NCBI GenBank assembly: GCA_934454435.1
Contig: CAKSGA010000046.1
Location: 1 to 18,503, forward strand
Direction of reading: 5' to 3'
Source: an uncultured Oscillospiraceae bacterium
GTDB taxonomy: Bacteria > Bacillota > Clostridia > Oscillospirales > Ruminococcaceae
DNA: 18,503 nucleotides
Shown in pieces: positions 7,243 through 15,906 of the stretch. How positions within the stretch are numbered: the stretch's first letter is position 1; each line of letters opens with the position of its first letter. A program made the translations under genes and the position numbers. Below the pieces are notes generated by a model. That model was not told the DNA's origin. It made no database searches and saw only the letters and a program-made list of their open reading frames with translations.

Positions 7243-7686
7243 TTATTTACCGGAATAGATGTCACGCTGGGCGACTGCCAGACGGTCGCATCTCTCGTTC
7301 TCCTCGTGCCCCGCATGGCCCTTTATCCAGCAGAACTCCACTTCATGCACCGCCAGAAGCTCCAGCAGTTTTTCCCACAGGTCTGGGTTCAGGGCGGGCT
7401 TGCCGTCCGACTTCTTCCAGCCCCTTTTACGCCAGCCCTGTGCCCAGCCTTTTGTTATGCCGTCAACAACGTACTTACTGTCTGTTGTCAGCCGTACCTT
7501 GCACGGGAACTTCAGCGCTGAAAGCGCCATTATCACTCCTGAGAGCTCCATGCGGTTATTGGTCGTGTGCGCTTCCCCGCCGGACATCTCCTTTTCCCTG
7601 CCATCGCAGCGGAGTATAGCCCCCCAGCCCCCGGGGCCGGGATTTCCGCTGCATGCGCCGTCCGTGTATATCTCTACGAATTTCAT
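7243..7686 (-). CDS. rnhA: Ribonuclease HI
   Basis: This degrades the RNA strand of RNA-DNA hybrids, including replication primers and R-loops, in the cytoplasm. The protein is 147 residues, within the usual 140-160 range for bacterial RNase HI. All metal-binding and catalytic residues are present: D9 in [12 protein letters not shown]47 in NNRMEL, D69 in TTDSKYV, and H124 and D134 in [14 protein letters not shown]. The [12 protein letters not shown] segment is the basic substrate-handle region. The start is ATG with GGAGG a short 4 bases upstream. The gene lies between two terminators, so it is either transcribed from a promoter I cannot identify or reached by readthrough from the ABC operon. 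It is housekeeping and unrelated to its neighbours. Confidence 0.97.
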   Translation of the reverse strand: MKFVEIYTDGACSGNPGPGGWGAILRCDGREKEMSGGEAHTTNNRMELSGVIMALSALKFPCKVRLTTDSKYVVDGITKGWAQGWRKRGWKKSDGKPALNPDLWEKLLELLAVHEVEFCWIKGHAGHEENERCDRLAVAQRDIYSGK

Positions 7687-7710
7687 GTTACCTCCGTTGG
7701 TTCGTCCTGG

Positions 7711-7741
7711 GAAAAAAACAGCCCCGGGGAAATCGGGGCTG
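7711..7741 (-). terminator. Intrinsic terminator closing the ABC operon
   Basis: On the minus strand CAGCCCCG and CGGGGCTG (7741-7734 and 7726-7719) form an 8-bp GC-rich stem with a 7-nt loop, followed by seven T residues. It sits 22 bases after the last permease gene and 25 bases before the rnhA start. Confidence 0.92.
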
Positions 7742-7763
7742 CATTTTCTGAGTATAGCGCAGG

Positions 7764-8945
7764 TCAGTTTGCAAGACCGGCTCTTGCGATACCCTCGGTG
7801 AAGTACTTCTGTAAGAAGATGTACATAATAACGATAGGTGCGATCGCAAGCAGGCAGGCTGCTTCCATCCAGACGACATAATCCGTAGCTATGCCGACCT
7901 GGTTATCCAGGTACATCGAGATGATGTTCGAGATGTTGTTGACCTTCAGTGCGATGGTATTCGGGTCGTTGAAGTACATGGAAGAAACATAGTAGTCGTT
8001 CCAGTACCAAACGATGGAGAAGATGAATACCGTCAGGAATGAGCTTGCTGCGTTCGGGATCATAACGCTGATAAAGGTCTTGAACGGACCGCAGCCGTCA
8101 AGGTACGCAGCGTCCTCAAGCTCCTTGGGCAGCCCTCTGAAGAACTGTCTGAACAGGTAGATGAACAGACCCGCTCTGATACCGTTACACATAAGTGCTG
8201 GTATGTACATCGAGAAGTTCGTGCCTACCAGGTTGAGGGAGTCGCCCATCAGTGCGTTGAACAGTCCGAAGATATCGAAATATCTGAACTGAGAATACTG
8301 CGGGATCAGTATGATCTGTACCGGAACGATGATCTGGAGCAGTACCAGGGCGAAGAAGAAGTTCTTGCCCTTGAACTTGAATCTCGCAAATCCGTAGCCG
8401 GTAAGTGCGCAGGTACCAACCTGAAGAACGGAGGACACAATATTCAGTATCATGGTGTTCCACAGGGTCTTGGGGTAGTCGATAGCCTTCCATACCTCAA
8501 CGAAGTTCTCCAGGCGGATAGTCTTGGGGATCCACATGATGGACGGGTCGTTCATCTCAGACTGCGGTCTGATGGATGTGGAGATCATGTAGAGGATAGG
8601 ATAAAGGATTACGAAGGAAAGGCCGAGGATAATGACTGCACGGAAGAACGGCCATACATATCCTGCAATTCTGTGCCAGAAGATGTATCTGTAATGCTTC
8701 TTCTCCTTGGCGGTATACCTGTGGAAGTTCTTGATGATGTCAAAGTTGCTTACACGGTAGTCGTCCTTTTTCTTCTTCTTTGCCTTTGCAGGTGCGGTCT
8801 GAATGGGAGCCACAGCCACTGCCGCATCAGAGTTGATGTCGGCAATGGTCTCAGCGATAGCCTCAGCGGTGGGCTCGGCGGATTCTGTTACATTTTCAGC
8901 AGGCTGATCAGCAACATTATTGATATCGAATTCGTTTTCTGTCAC
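7764..8945 (-). CDS. Second MalG-type ABC sugar permease, with long cytoplasmic N-tail
   Basis: This is an inner-membrane subunit of a CUT1-type importer. I place the start at the GTG at 8945: AAGGAGG lies 8 bases upstream of it, and an ATG 21 bases earlier (8966) would put that ribosome site inside the coding region. This gives 393 residues. The first 100 or so are cytoplasmic: an Ala/Glu-rich acidic part, then a lysine run (KAKKKKKDD), then a basic aromatic stretch. Six membrane segments follow, with the EAA loop, [14 protein letters not shown], that contacts the ATPase. The C-terminus, RAGLAN, is typical of MalG homologues. It starts 13 bases after its partner permease stops, so the two are translated together. 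The substrate is unknown but is expected to be an oligosaccharide. It is the last gene of the operon. Confidence 0.9.
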   Translation of the reverse strand: MTENEFDINNVADQPAENVTESAEPTAEAIAETIADINSDAAVAVAPIQTAPAKAKKKKKDDYRVSNFDIIKNFHRYTAKEKKHYRYIFWHRIAGYVWPFFRAVIILGLSFVILYPILYMISTSIRPQSEMNDPSIMWIPKTIRLENFVEVWKAIDYPKTLWNTMILNIVSSVLQVGTCALTGYGFARFKFKGKNFFFALVLLQIIVPVQIILIPQYSQFRYFDIFGLFNALMGDSLNLVGTNFSMYIPALMCNGIRAGLFIYLFRQFFRGLPKELEDAAYLDGCGPFKTFISVMIPNAASSFLTVFIFSIVWYWNDYYVSSMYFNDPNTIALKVNNISNIISMYLDNQVGIATDYVVWMEAACLLAIAPIVIMYIFLQKYFTEGIARAGLAN

Positions 8946-8958
8946 TTCTCTGACCTCC

Positions 8959-10098
8959 TTAATCATTCTCGTAGTATACGAACCTGTTGATTATCACGCA
9001 GATAAGACCCAGGCACGCACCTACTATTGCGAAGTAGATCCACGCAAGAGCTGCCGCATAACCGTATTCCCAGTTACCGGACTGCTTGAGTACGTATTCC
9101 ATTACCTGGTTATCGGTGGATACGAACGCATCGATTACGGTATAAACCAGGTTTGAAAGGATCATCGGCGAGATGTACGGGAATGTGATCTTCCAGAAGA
9201 ACTCCCACGCCGTAGCGCCCTCGATGCTTGCAGCTTCCTTCGCTGAGGGAGGAATGGTCTGCAGAGCGGAAAGGAATATCAGTATCTGGATACCGGAATT
9301 CCATACCAGGTTGAGTACGTCGGAAGTGATGTTCTTTATGACATCGGTGAACGTCTGGTTGATGTTGTAGATACCGATGAACTCCATCAGCTCTGTAACC
9401 AGGTCAGTCTTGAACAGTGTGCTGAACTGTGCTGCATCGGAGATACCCTGGGATGTCATATCACCGTTGATTACGCTGATGACAGGACCTGTTGCGATCA
9501 GAACCGGCAGGAAGAATACCGCACGTGCGAGGGTCCTTCCTCTGAACTTCTGGTTCAGGATAACGGCGATAAACAGCGAGAATATCATGATAACGATGGT
9601 GTTCGGCAGGATCTCTCCCAGCGAAGAACCAAGCTTCGGAAGGAATTCCGTATCAACGGTGAATGCATTGATAAAGTTCTTGAAGCCGTTCCACTCGGTA
9701 TAGATACCGGCGGAGGTCATACCCATCTCAAGTGCGTCTGACTTTGCGAGCAGCTGGGTGTCGCAGAGCGAATACCACAGAGATGTAAGTACCGGCATGA
9801 TGAACAGCCACAGCGTACCAATGAACCACAGTGCGATGAAGCCGTAGCCGTACAGGCCCTTCTTCTTTTCGTACGGGATCTTCGTGGTCTTGATCTTGAT
9901 CTGTGCCTTTTCTCCGCCCTTGCGGCGGATATCAACCTCCTCATTTGCTGCGTTCAGCGCAGCAGCTGCGGCGGTATTGTGAGCTGACACCCTCTGCACA
10001 GGTGCTTCGGGCACTGACTCTGTCTGCTTGCTCAGCTCGACTGCGGGCTTGGGCGCTTCGCTGCCGGCTGTGTTGCCGAATTCAAGTTCGTCACTCAT
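8959..10098 (-). CDS. Second MalF-type ABC sugar permease, with long cytoplasmic N-tail
   Basis: This is the partner of the following MalG-type subunit. Of 379 residues, about 83 precede the first membrane segment and are low in complexity: acidic and proline-containing, then AAAAALNAANEE, then Lys/Arg-rich. Six membrane segments follow. The EAA loop reads AKEAASIEGATAWEFFWKI, with the conserved glycine. Its ATG overlaps the stop of the DUF5696-like gene by one base (TGATG), which indicates translational coupling. The best ribosome site, AAAGGAG, lies a long 13 bases upstream. Tails of this kind are absent from the first permease pair in the same operon, so pair B is distinct. The family is clear; the substrate is unknown. 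Confidence 0.9.
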   Translation of the reverse strand: MSDELEFGNTAGSEAPKPAVELSKQTESVPEAPVQRVSAHNTAAAAALNAANEEVDIRRKGGEKAQIKIKTTKIPYEKKKGLYGYGFIALWFIGTLWLFIMPVLTSLWYSLCDTQLLAKSDALEMGMTSAGIYTEWNGFKNFINAFTVDTEFLPKLGSSLGEILPNTIVIMIFSLFIAVILNQKFRGRTLARAVFFLPVLIATGPVISVINGDMTSQGISDAAQFSTLFKTDLVTELMEFIGIYNINQTFTDVIKNITSDVLNLVWNSGIQILIFLSALQTIPPSAKEAASIEGATAWEFFWKITFPYISPMILSNLVYTVIDAFVSTDNQVMEYVLKQSGNWEYGYAAALAWIYFAIVGACLGLICVIINRFVYYEND

Positions 10099-12488
10099 CA
10101 GTCAGTTGTCGCTCCTTTCGTTTCAAAATCGGAAAGCTTTACCTCGGTGCCGTTGATCACGATCTTCAGGTTCTGGAGATCGACCTCAATGACTGTACCA
10201 TCGGAGAAGGTGGACTTGTAGTTGTATCTGTCGATACGCTGGAAGTCCTCGATCGTTTCATCGGTGAGGGGCTGCACATACTTCTGCATGAACTTGTATT
10301 CAGCGCAGATGTCGTTCACCCAGCCGCTGTAGTACGTGTAGAACAACTCGTCATAAGAGCAGTCGGTGAACTCGTTGGGATCCTGATACATTACCTCGTA
10401 GTGAAGCGGAGTGCCGGTCGCAACGGAGTAAACGAACAGCTCGTCTGCACTTGAACTTGCGTTCTTCGCCTTTGTGGTGTAGGGAACGTAACCGTGGATA
10501 ACCAGCTCATAGAACGGGATATCGTAGTCGTAAACATCGAAGTTACTGCTGTAAAGCGGTACGTCCTTCATATAGTCAACGTACGGGAGTGCGTAATCGT
10601 TCGCTGCGCCTGCAACGAAGGTCATACCGCTCTGGTTGATCATCTTGTAGCTTTCAACAAGGTTGTTGATCGCCTGCTGACGTGATGTCGTTCTTGCGGC
10701 GTTAGCCGTGAAGTCACTGTACAGCATTTTAGTGCCGTCAGCAACGGAGATAGCCTGCATGCCCTCTCTTGTGTAGCTGCTGATGACCTCGCCGTATACC
10801 TTTGTGAAGTACGCCGGTGAAAGAATGTACCAGCTGTTTCTGGTGTCGTGCGGAGTGCCGAACGCCAGCTCATACACGCCCTGAGTAGCGTAAGCCTTTG
10901 TGATAGCTATCGATGAAGCGCCGGTCTTGGTGTAGCCGTTGCCGCTGCGCTCGTAGTTCATCAGGTCAACGCTGGGTGCGAGAAGAATGTTGTTAGCCTC
11001 GCAGTAGCTCTTGAGCTCCCTGAACTTGTTCTTTCCGCCGAGAGTGCCGGAATAGTCAACGGAGTTCGAGATCCTGCTGGTAATGCCTGCGCCGTTGAAG
11101 TCCTCATAGGATACGATGATGTTGCCAACACCGTTATTGTTGAGTTCCTGGAGGATCTCCTTTGCCTGCTCATAGGTCGTTGCGGCAGTTTCAAGGTTTA
11201 CAGGGAAACCGAGAATGGACTGCTGCTTTACGGTACCGCCGTAAATATCAAGGTAGAGGGGAGCCTCCTCCTTGTCGTTCCTGGTAAGACCCTTCTCCTC
11301 AACGAGATACTGCTGGTAGCGCTTTGCAACGTCTACATAGCTTACATCGTCCTTGACGATGGGGTAGTATCTTACAGTCAGGCGGCTCTCAGGAATTCTC
11401 TGCTCCTGATAAGCGTTCAGCGGCTGAGCGTTCTGACCGCCCATGTAGTAGGTGTCGGTAGCCCTTAGCTGGAAGTTGAACCATGCGGAATTGTAGCTGG
11501 TCGCCTTCTGACCGGAAACGGAAGCGTTCGCAGTCGCATATGCGGAGCCCTCTGTAACTACCTCCAGCAGAGCGTTGTCGCTCCTTACGATGCCCATGAT
11601 CGGGAGGTAAGCCTGCTCAGTCTTTGCCGGAGCCATATCCTGGCTCTTTGCAAGGTCACGGCCGTAGATCCTCTGGGTGTAGGTGTTCGTGTTGCTCTTG
11701 CCGTTGTTGAAGTTGATGACTGCGCCGGAACCGTCAGGGGTGATTATGTAGCCCTCTTCATCAGTGAAGGCTGCGCCCAGGTCCTGAAGCAGGCTGACAT
11801 CAACGATGGAACGGATACCGGAGCTGTCCACAGCATCGCCGTTTTCGGTGCTGCCGTCGATCTCAACTTCGTAGATCTCGTCCACAGCGATGGAAGCCTC
11901 GATGTAGTCGCCGCTGAGGGTAACATAATAAGGTATCTTTATGCCCTCTGTGGGGAAGTAGTACTCGGCACGGAAGCCGTTGTCGCACTTAGTTACCGTT
12001 ACCTCGCCGTTGGAGTAGGAACGCAGCGGGGTCGAAGGCGAGTCGGTATCTGTTACCTTAACGGCGTTGATGACCAGCGTTGATTTAAGGTCAGCCTTCT
12101 TGGAATTGTTTGCTCTTGGGTCGTTGTCAGCGTTGTAGGGATTGCTCCACCAGGTGTGGCTGCCGTCCGCAGTGCGGAATGCAAACAGACCGGTTTCCAT
12201 GTTGACATACAGCTCGTAATCCGAGTTGGAAGCGACTTTCTCGCATTTTGCGAGCTCGCCTTCCTCGGTGATCGGCTCTTCCTGCTCGGCTTCGGAGACA
12301 TCCGCAGCCTCTGCGGTGGAAGCGTCGTCAGAAACCTCGGTGTCAGCCGCCTCGGAAGAGCCAGCCTCAGCAGTGCCGGCTTCCGCTGTCATGCTTGTAT
12401 TCTCAGACCATGCAACGCTCTGGCTTGCCGAAAGCACCATGCCTGCGCAAAGGGTCCCGACAAGTATTTTCTTGCGAATTTGTAGCAT
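10098..12488 (-). CDS. Exported DUF5696-like protein with glycosidase-like barrel
   Basis: No function is established for this family as far as I know. The 796-residue protein has a signal peptide (residues 1 to about 26), an Ala/Glu/Ser-rich linker (about 30-80), a beta-rich region (about 85-390) and a region of alternating strands and helices (about 405-740) that reads like a TIM barrel. A small C-terminal beta module (about 745-790) completes it. This plan resembles large retaining glycoside hydrolases such as GH31, GH36 or GH101. Acidic residues at putative strand ends include D414 (LYLDIYGG), E462/D463 (SYEDF), D508 (SVDLMNY), D584 (SVADG) and D592 (LYSDF). There is no lipobox, sorting signal or second membrane helix. 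The start is ATG after GGTGGT. It lies between the YIP1 gene and the second permease pair, which suggests it trims or binds the imported glycan outside the cell. The family assignment comes from memory of its operon context; the fold is inference. Confidence 0.75.
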   Translation of the reverse strand: MLQIRKKILVGTLCAGMVLSASQSVAWSENTSMTAEAGTAEAGSSEAADTEVSDDASTAEAADVSEAEQEEPITEEGELAKCEKVASNSDYELYVNMETGLFAFRTADGSHTWWSNPYNADNDPRANNSKKADLKSTLVINAVKVTDTDSPSTPLRSYSNGEVTVTKCDNGFRAEYYFPTEGIKIPYYVTLSGDYIEASIAVDEIYEVEIDGSTENGDAVDSSGIRSIVDVSLLQDLGAAFTDEEGYIITPDGSGAVINFNNGKSNTNTYTQRIYGRDLAKSQDMAPAKTEQAYLPIMGIVRSDNALLEVVTEGSAYATANASVSGQKATSYNSAWFNFQLRATDTYYMGGQNAQPLNAYQEQRIPESRLTVRYYPIVKDDVSYVDVAKRYQQYLVEEKGLTRNDKEEAPLYLDIYGGTVKQQSILGFPVNLETAATTYEQAKEILQELNNNGVGNIIVSYEDFNGAGITSRISNSVDYSGTLGGKNKFRELKSYCEANNILLAPSVDLMNYERSGNGYTKTGASSIAITKAYATQGVYELAFGTPHDTRNSWYILSPAYFTKVYGEVISSYTREGMQAISVADGTKMLYSDFTANAARTTSRQQAINNLVESYKMINQSGMTFVAGAANDYALPYVDYMKDVPLYSSNFDVYDYDIPFYELVIHGYVPYTTKAKNASSSADELFVYSVATGTPLHYEVMYQDPNEFTDCSYDELFYTYYSGWVNDICAEYKFMQKYVQPLTDETIEDFQRIDRYNYKSTFSDGTVIEVDLQNLKIVINGTEVKLSDFETKGATTD

Positions 12489-12515
12489 TTTTACACCACC
12501 ATTTACTATATTTGC

Positions 12516-12546
12516 GCCGTCCCGGAGGTCCCCCGCCGGGGACGGC
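12516..12546 (-). other. GC-rich hairpin between the YIP1 and DUF5696-like genes
   Basis: GCCGTCCC (12516-12523) pairs with GGGACGGC (12539-12546), and CCGG/CCGG can pair inside. No T tract follows on the minus strand (GCGCAAATATAG), so it is not a simple terminator. It could stabilise or process the mRNA between cistrons. It fills most of the only wide gap (73 bp) in the middle of the operon. Confidence 0.6.
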
Positions 12547-12561
12547 TGTCAATGCTTCTGA

Positions 12562-13326
12562 TCAGGAATTAAGCTTCTTGCGTTCCTTGGCGATCTGGTG
12601 CTTTTCAAAGGCTGTGTAAGCCGCCACAATGATGGCGATAACAGCAGCGATGACGCCGATGAAGATGAATACAAGTGCTGTGGGTTCCAGGTTGGAGTTT
12701 CTGTACAGCAGCTCAGTGTAGATCGAGTATACGAATACGTAAACCTGCTGGAACAGCGATACCAGAAGAACGATCAGTATCAGAATGACGACCATTGCGA
12801 GAATGGTGATCAGCATGAACAGGAGGGTCTTGGGTATCGAGTACTGGTGAACGGTCTTCATGCCGGAGATCAGCAGGACAACCGACCAGAGTATCGTGAC
12901 ATAGGATACGAAGGTGATGAATGCGGACTCAGTTCTGAGCAGGCAGTTGGACAGGATTATGTTGATCACCTGGCCGATGATGTAGGGGACCAGAGCATAA
13001 GCGGTGTTTACGCAGATGTTCTTCATGGTACCCTCGCCGTCAAACAGTGTGCACAGCGCCCAGTTTCCGATTACCCATGTGAAGAAGATAACGACTGTGC
13101 GAATGATTATCGGCACAATATTGAATACCTTGACGGTACGATTCTCAAACAGGAAGCCTGTCATGAGCTCGCTGCACACGCTGACGATAAACAGCAGCGC
13201 TACTATAACAAGTGCGACCTTCATGCTGTAGGCTTTCTTCCATCTGAGGTCCTCAAATCCCTCGAAAGGATGACGCATAATGTAGAATGGCCACTTCCAC
13301 GCCGGCATATCAAGATCAAATCTCAT
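12562..13326 (-). CDS. YIP1 family integral membrane protein
   Basis: The 254-residue protein has an N-terminal cytoplasmic lead with an RHPFEGFEDL motif. Hydrophobic segments follow near residues 35-52, 69-92, 104-126, 136-155, 166-200 and 217-239, then a basic tail, EKHQIAKERKK. The FDGEGTMKNI loop before the third segment and the overall layout match the bacterial YIP1 family. Its eukaryotic members act in membrane traffic; no clear bacterial role is known. It starts 3 bases after the NHL/TPR gene stops, and its AAAGGAGG site lies inside that gene, so the two are coupled. Its place in an ABC sugar operon suggests it helps assemble or gate the transporter in the membrane; that is inference only. 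Confidence 0.8.
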   Translation of the reverse strand: MRFDLDMPAWKWPFYIMRHPFEGFEDLRWKKAYSMKVALVIVALLFIVSVCSELMTGFLFENRTVKVFNIVPIIIRTVVIFFTWVIGNWALCTLFDGEGTMKNICVNTAYALVPYIIGQVINIILSNCLLRTESAFITFVSYVTILWSVVLLISGMKTVHQYSIPKTLLFMLITILAMVVILILIVLLVSLFQQVYVFVYSIYTELLYRNSNLEPTALVFIFIGVIAAVIAIIVAAYTAFEKHQIAKERKKLNS

Positions 13327-13329
13327 AGA

Positions 13330-14994
13330 TCAGACGTCCTCCTTTCCTTTGTTCTTTTCCTTGAACAGTCGTTCCTGTTCTGCACGCTTCTTTATGCGCT
13401 GCTTGTTCCTGATGGACGAGATCACATAAATTGCGATGATGATAAGGATAATGATAACTGCGAAGAGCGTGAAGTTATCTCTGATGAAGTTCATTCTCCA
13501 GCTCTTGAAGGCGTCGTTGTAGCCTGTCTTGGAGTTGTAGTAGAAGTACTTCATAGCGGTATCGTAGTCGCCCTGGTTCAGGTAAGCGTTGCCCAGACCG
13601 ATGTATGCCAGCCAGTAGTTGCTGTCACGGCGGAGCGCTTCTTCCCACGGCTCACGTGCTTCGTCATACTTACCCTTGTTGAACAGCGAGATAGCGTTGT
13701 GGACTATCGAGCCGAACTCTGTCTGCTTGAAAACGGTAACGCTCGCCTTACGTCCGTCAAGGACATAGATCTTATCGCCAAGGCTCTCTACGGCGTTCGG
13801 GGTGGTGAAAGTTCCCTTCTGCTGACCGATGCCGCCGAAGATGAACAGCAGCTGGCACTCGTCATCATACTGGAACACACGTCCCGTTGCTACGTCAAGC
13901 AGGTTGATCACTCCGTTCTCGCCGATGTCAACATCGGTGATCTGGGAGGTGTAGGTCTTGTTGCGGTAGTACTTCGTGAGGGCGTCACCGAATGTATAAT
14001 CAGAGTAGCCCAGGTTTGTGAAGATGTTGGTACCTGCGGAATTCAGCTTCTTCAGCACGTCAGTGGTAACGGTCTTGGACTCTGTTACCGTGTAGATGAA
14101 GTTGTCCTCGTCGATATCGAAGTTTGATATCTCGACCGGCACGCTTCTTCTCATTCTCTTCGCCTGCTCACGGTTGAATATCAGCTTCCAGAAAGCATTC
14201 ATCAGGACCTCGCCGGTAGCCTCAACTCGGTTCGCACCGAAGTAGCCGTTGAAGTCGCCTTCCTTGGAGTAAACAACTGCGCCCTTTGTGATGGACTTTA
14301 TGCAGATGTACACGTTCTTTGCTGCGTCGACCAGCACCTTATCAGGGTTGAACGTGATCGAAGAGTCATACATGTTGCTGGCGGGTCTTGTAAAGACCAT
14401 CTGAACCTTGCCGACTGCCGTCTTGTGCTCGTCGCCGCCGATCTCATCAACTGCGAACTGTACCACACGGTCGTTGGCGTTATCAGCTACATAGATGGTG
14501 TCCACACCCTCGTTGGTATCAACGAAAATTCCGGTAGGGCCATTGAAATACACATTCGTGTACTTGTTGTAATCTGCCTGGGAGATGGCGCCGGACCTGA
14601 GCTCAGCGTCCTTGGTGTCATACCAGTCCTGCACGCCGGAGAAATCCAGCTTTTCTACAGTGAACTTTAGGGCGAAGTCGCTGTCTGTAACAACGATCCT
14701 TCCCTTCATGCTGTCGGAAGCTCCCTCGGTCTTGTAGGAGGTGTCTGCGATGAACAGATCATTATTGTCGGAGAAGAACATGTCGCTGGGCTCTGTAAGT
14801 GCGCCTGCGCCCATATCCATTCCGGTGTAGATCTGATCTACGACGTAACCGTTCTGTGACGGAACGGGGTCGCCCCACCAGTCGTAATTATATCCGGTAT
14901 AAGGCTCATCTGCATTGGCGACCGTGGTCATGAGGGTCGCAGCAGCCATAACCGCCGCAGAGAACCCTGCTGCCATGCGCTTTAATGATGGCAC
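13330..14994 (-). CDS. Exported NHL-propeller and TPR protein with C-terminal membrane anchor
   Basis: The 554-residue protein starts at a GTG preceded by AAAGGA about 11 bases upstream. A signal peptide ends at ANA (26-28). Residues about 65-422 contain repeated blade-like units such as EPSDMFFSDNNDLFIAD, GPTGIFVDT followed by IYVADNANDRVVQF, and TPNAVESLGDKIYVLDG, typical of NHL beta-propellers. Two TPR units follow (about 428-494; KGKYDEAREPWEEALRRD, then NQGDYDTAMKYF). One strongly hydrophobic helix (508-527) and a basic tail (KQRIKKRAEQ) come last. The signals predict propeller and TPR outside the cell, anchored by the final helix with the tail inside. Propellers and TPRs usually bind sugars or proteins, so it may present glycan or dock the binding protein. 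It lies between permease pair A and the YIP1 gene. The function is unknown. Confidence 0.82.
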   Translation of the reverse strand: MPSLKRMAAGFSAAVMAAATLMTTVANADEPYTGYNYDWWGDPVPSQNGYVVDQIYTGMDMGAGALTEPSDMFFSDNNDLFIADTSYKTEGASDSMKGRIVVTDSDFALKFTVEKLDFSGVQDWYDTKDAELRSGAISQADYNKYTNVYFNGPTGIFVDTNEGVDTIYVADNANDRVVQFAVDEIGGDEHKTAVGKVQMVFTRPASNMYDSSITFNPDKVLVDAAKNVYICIKSITKGAVVYSKEGDFNGYFGANRVEATGEVLMNAFWKLIFNREQAKRMRRSVPVEISNFDIDEDNFIYTVTESKTVTTDVLKKLNSAGTNIFTNLGYSDYTFGDALTKYYRNKTYTSQITDVDIGENGVINLLDVATGRVFQYDDECQLLFIFGGIGQQKGTFTTPNAVESLGDKIYVLDGRKASVTVFKQTEFGSIVHNAISLFNKGKYDEAREPWEEALRRDSNYWLAYIGLGNAYLNQGDYDTAMKYFYYNSKTGYNDAFKSWRMNFIRDNFTLFAVIIILIIIAIYVISSIRNKQRIKKRAEQERLFKEKNKGKEDV

Positions 14995-15033
14995 TCAAAA
15001 TCATCCTTTCGTAAATAGAATATCATCTGCGGC

Positions 15034-15894
15034 TTAATCCTTAAGACCAGAATGCGCCATCGTTTCTACGACGTTACTCTGGAGTATAAGGAACAGGATC
15101 ATCGGCGGGAGCATCAGTACGACGACTGTCGCTGACGCCACGCCCGTACGGGCTATACCTGCCGCTGCTATCTGCTGCATTACGATAGGAATAGGCTTCA
15201 GCTGCTCGCTGTATACGAACAGGTAACCTGTTATCTGCCAAGCACCCTGGAAAGCGAAGATCATCAGGGTCAGCCATGCGGGCTTAACGTTCGGCATGAC
15301 GATCTGCCAGCATATTCTCATATGGCTTGCGCCGTCGAGCTTAGCCGCCTCGATCATGCTCTCAGGTATCTGACCCATGAACTGTTTCATAAGGAACAGA
15401 CCCATAGGAGTTGCGATGTAGGGAAGTGTGATCGCCCAGTATGTATCGATCATGCCGAGGGCTGCCATTACGATGTACTGTACTATATAAGTAACAGAAG
15501 AAGTGAACAGCAGGGCGATCTCGATGACCTTGTTCATTGCCTTAACGCCGGGAGCCTTTACCTTCGCCAGCACGTATGCTGCGGAGGAGGAAAGGAACAG
15601 CTGCGCTACAGTTACAACTACAGAAACGAATACAGAGTTGAATACGTATCTGGAGAAGGGAACGTCCATGCTGCCTGCTACCTTGAGCATATCCTCAAAG
15701 TTCTGGGAGGTGGGACGCTGAACATAGAGCTTCGGAGGGAACACGAAGAGTTCCTCAGAAGGCTTGATCGACTGAATTACCGACAGGTAGATCGGGAAGA
15801 TCATGAACAGACCGATAAGAACGAGCAGGATAAAGATCGCTATATCGCCGCCACGGGAACCTCCCCATTTTTTTCTTTTCTTGATAATGCGCAT
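15034..15894 (-). CDS. First MalG-type ABC sugar permease
   Basis: This 286-residue inner-membrane subunit of a CUT1 importer has a short basic N-terminus (MRIIKKRKKWGG), six membrane segments and an EAA loop, MIEAAKLDGASHMRICW, for ATPase contact. It ends HSGLKD, typical of MalG homologues. The length is standard for the family, unlike its counterpart in the second pair. The ATG has AGGAGG 7 bases upstream and starts 12 bases after the partner gene ends. A 39-base gap without a hairpin separates it from the NHL/TPR gene. The substrate is not shown by sequence; context suggests a plant or host glycan fragment. Confidence 0.93.
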   Translation of the reverse strand: MRIIKKRKKWGGSRGGDIAIFILLVLIGLFMIFPIYLSVIQSIKPSEELFVFPPKLYVQRPTSQNFEDMLKVAGSMDVPFSRYVFNSVFVSVVVTVAQLFLSSSAAYVLAKVKAPGVKAMNKVIEIALLFTSSVTYIVQYIVMAALGMIDTYWAITLPYIATPMGLFLMKQFMGQIPESMIEAAKLDGASHMRICWQIVMPNVKPAWLTLMIFAFQGAWQITGYLFVYSEQLKPIPIVMQQIAAAGIARTGVASATVVVLMLPPMILFLILQSNVVETMAHSGLKD

Positions 15895-15906
15895 CTTCCG
15901 TCCTCC

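Noticed and set aside
7751..7756. TATACT on the minus strand as a promoter for rnhA
   Set aside because: There is no acceptable -35 at 16-18 bp, and the operon terminator would lie in the resulting leader.
12498..12552. TTGACA on the minus strand (12552-12547) as a promoter for the DUF5696-like gene
   Set aside because: No -10 lies at 16-18 bp. The only TATA-like sequence is about 36 bases away, and a strong hairpin occupies the space between.
12598..14127. A long plus-strand open frame of about 509 codons
   Set aside because: It runs antisense to the YIP1 and NHL/TPR genes. The translation is rich in Asp, Glu and Val with no domain. Its length follows from the codon use of the real genes opposite.
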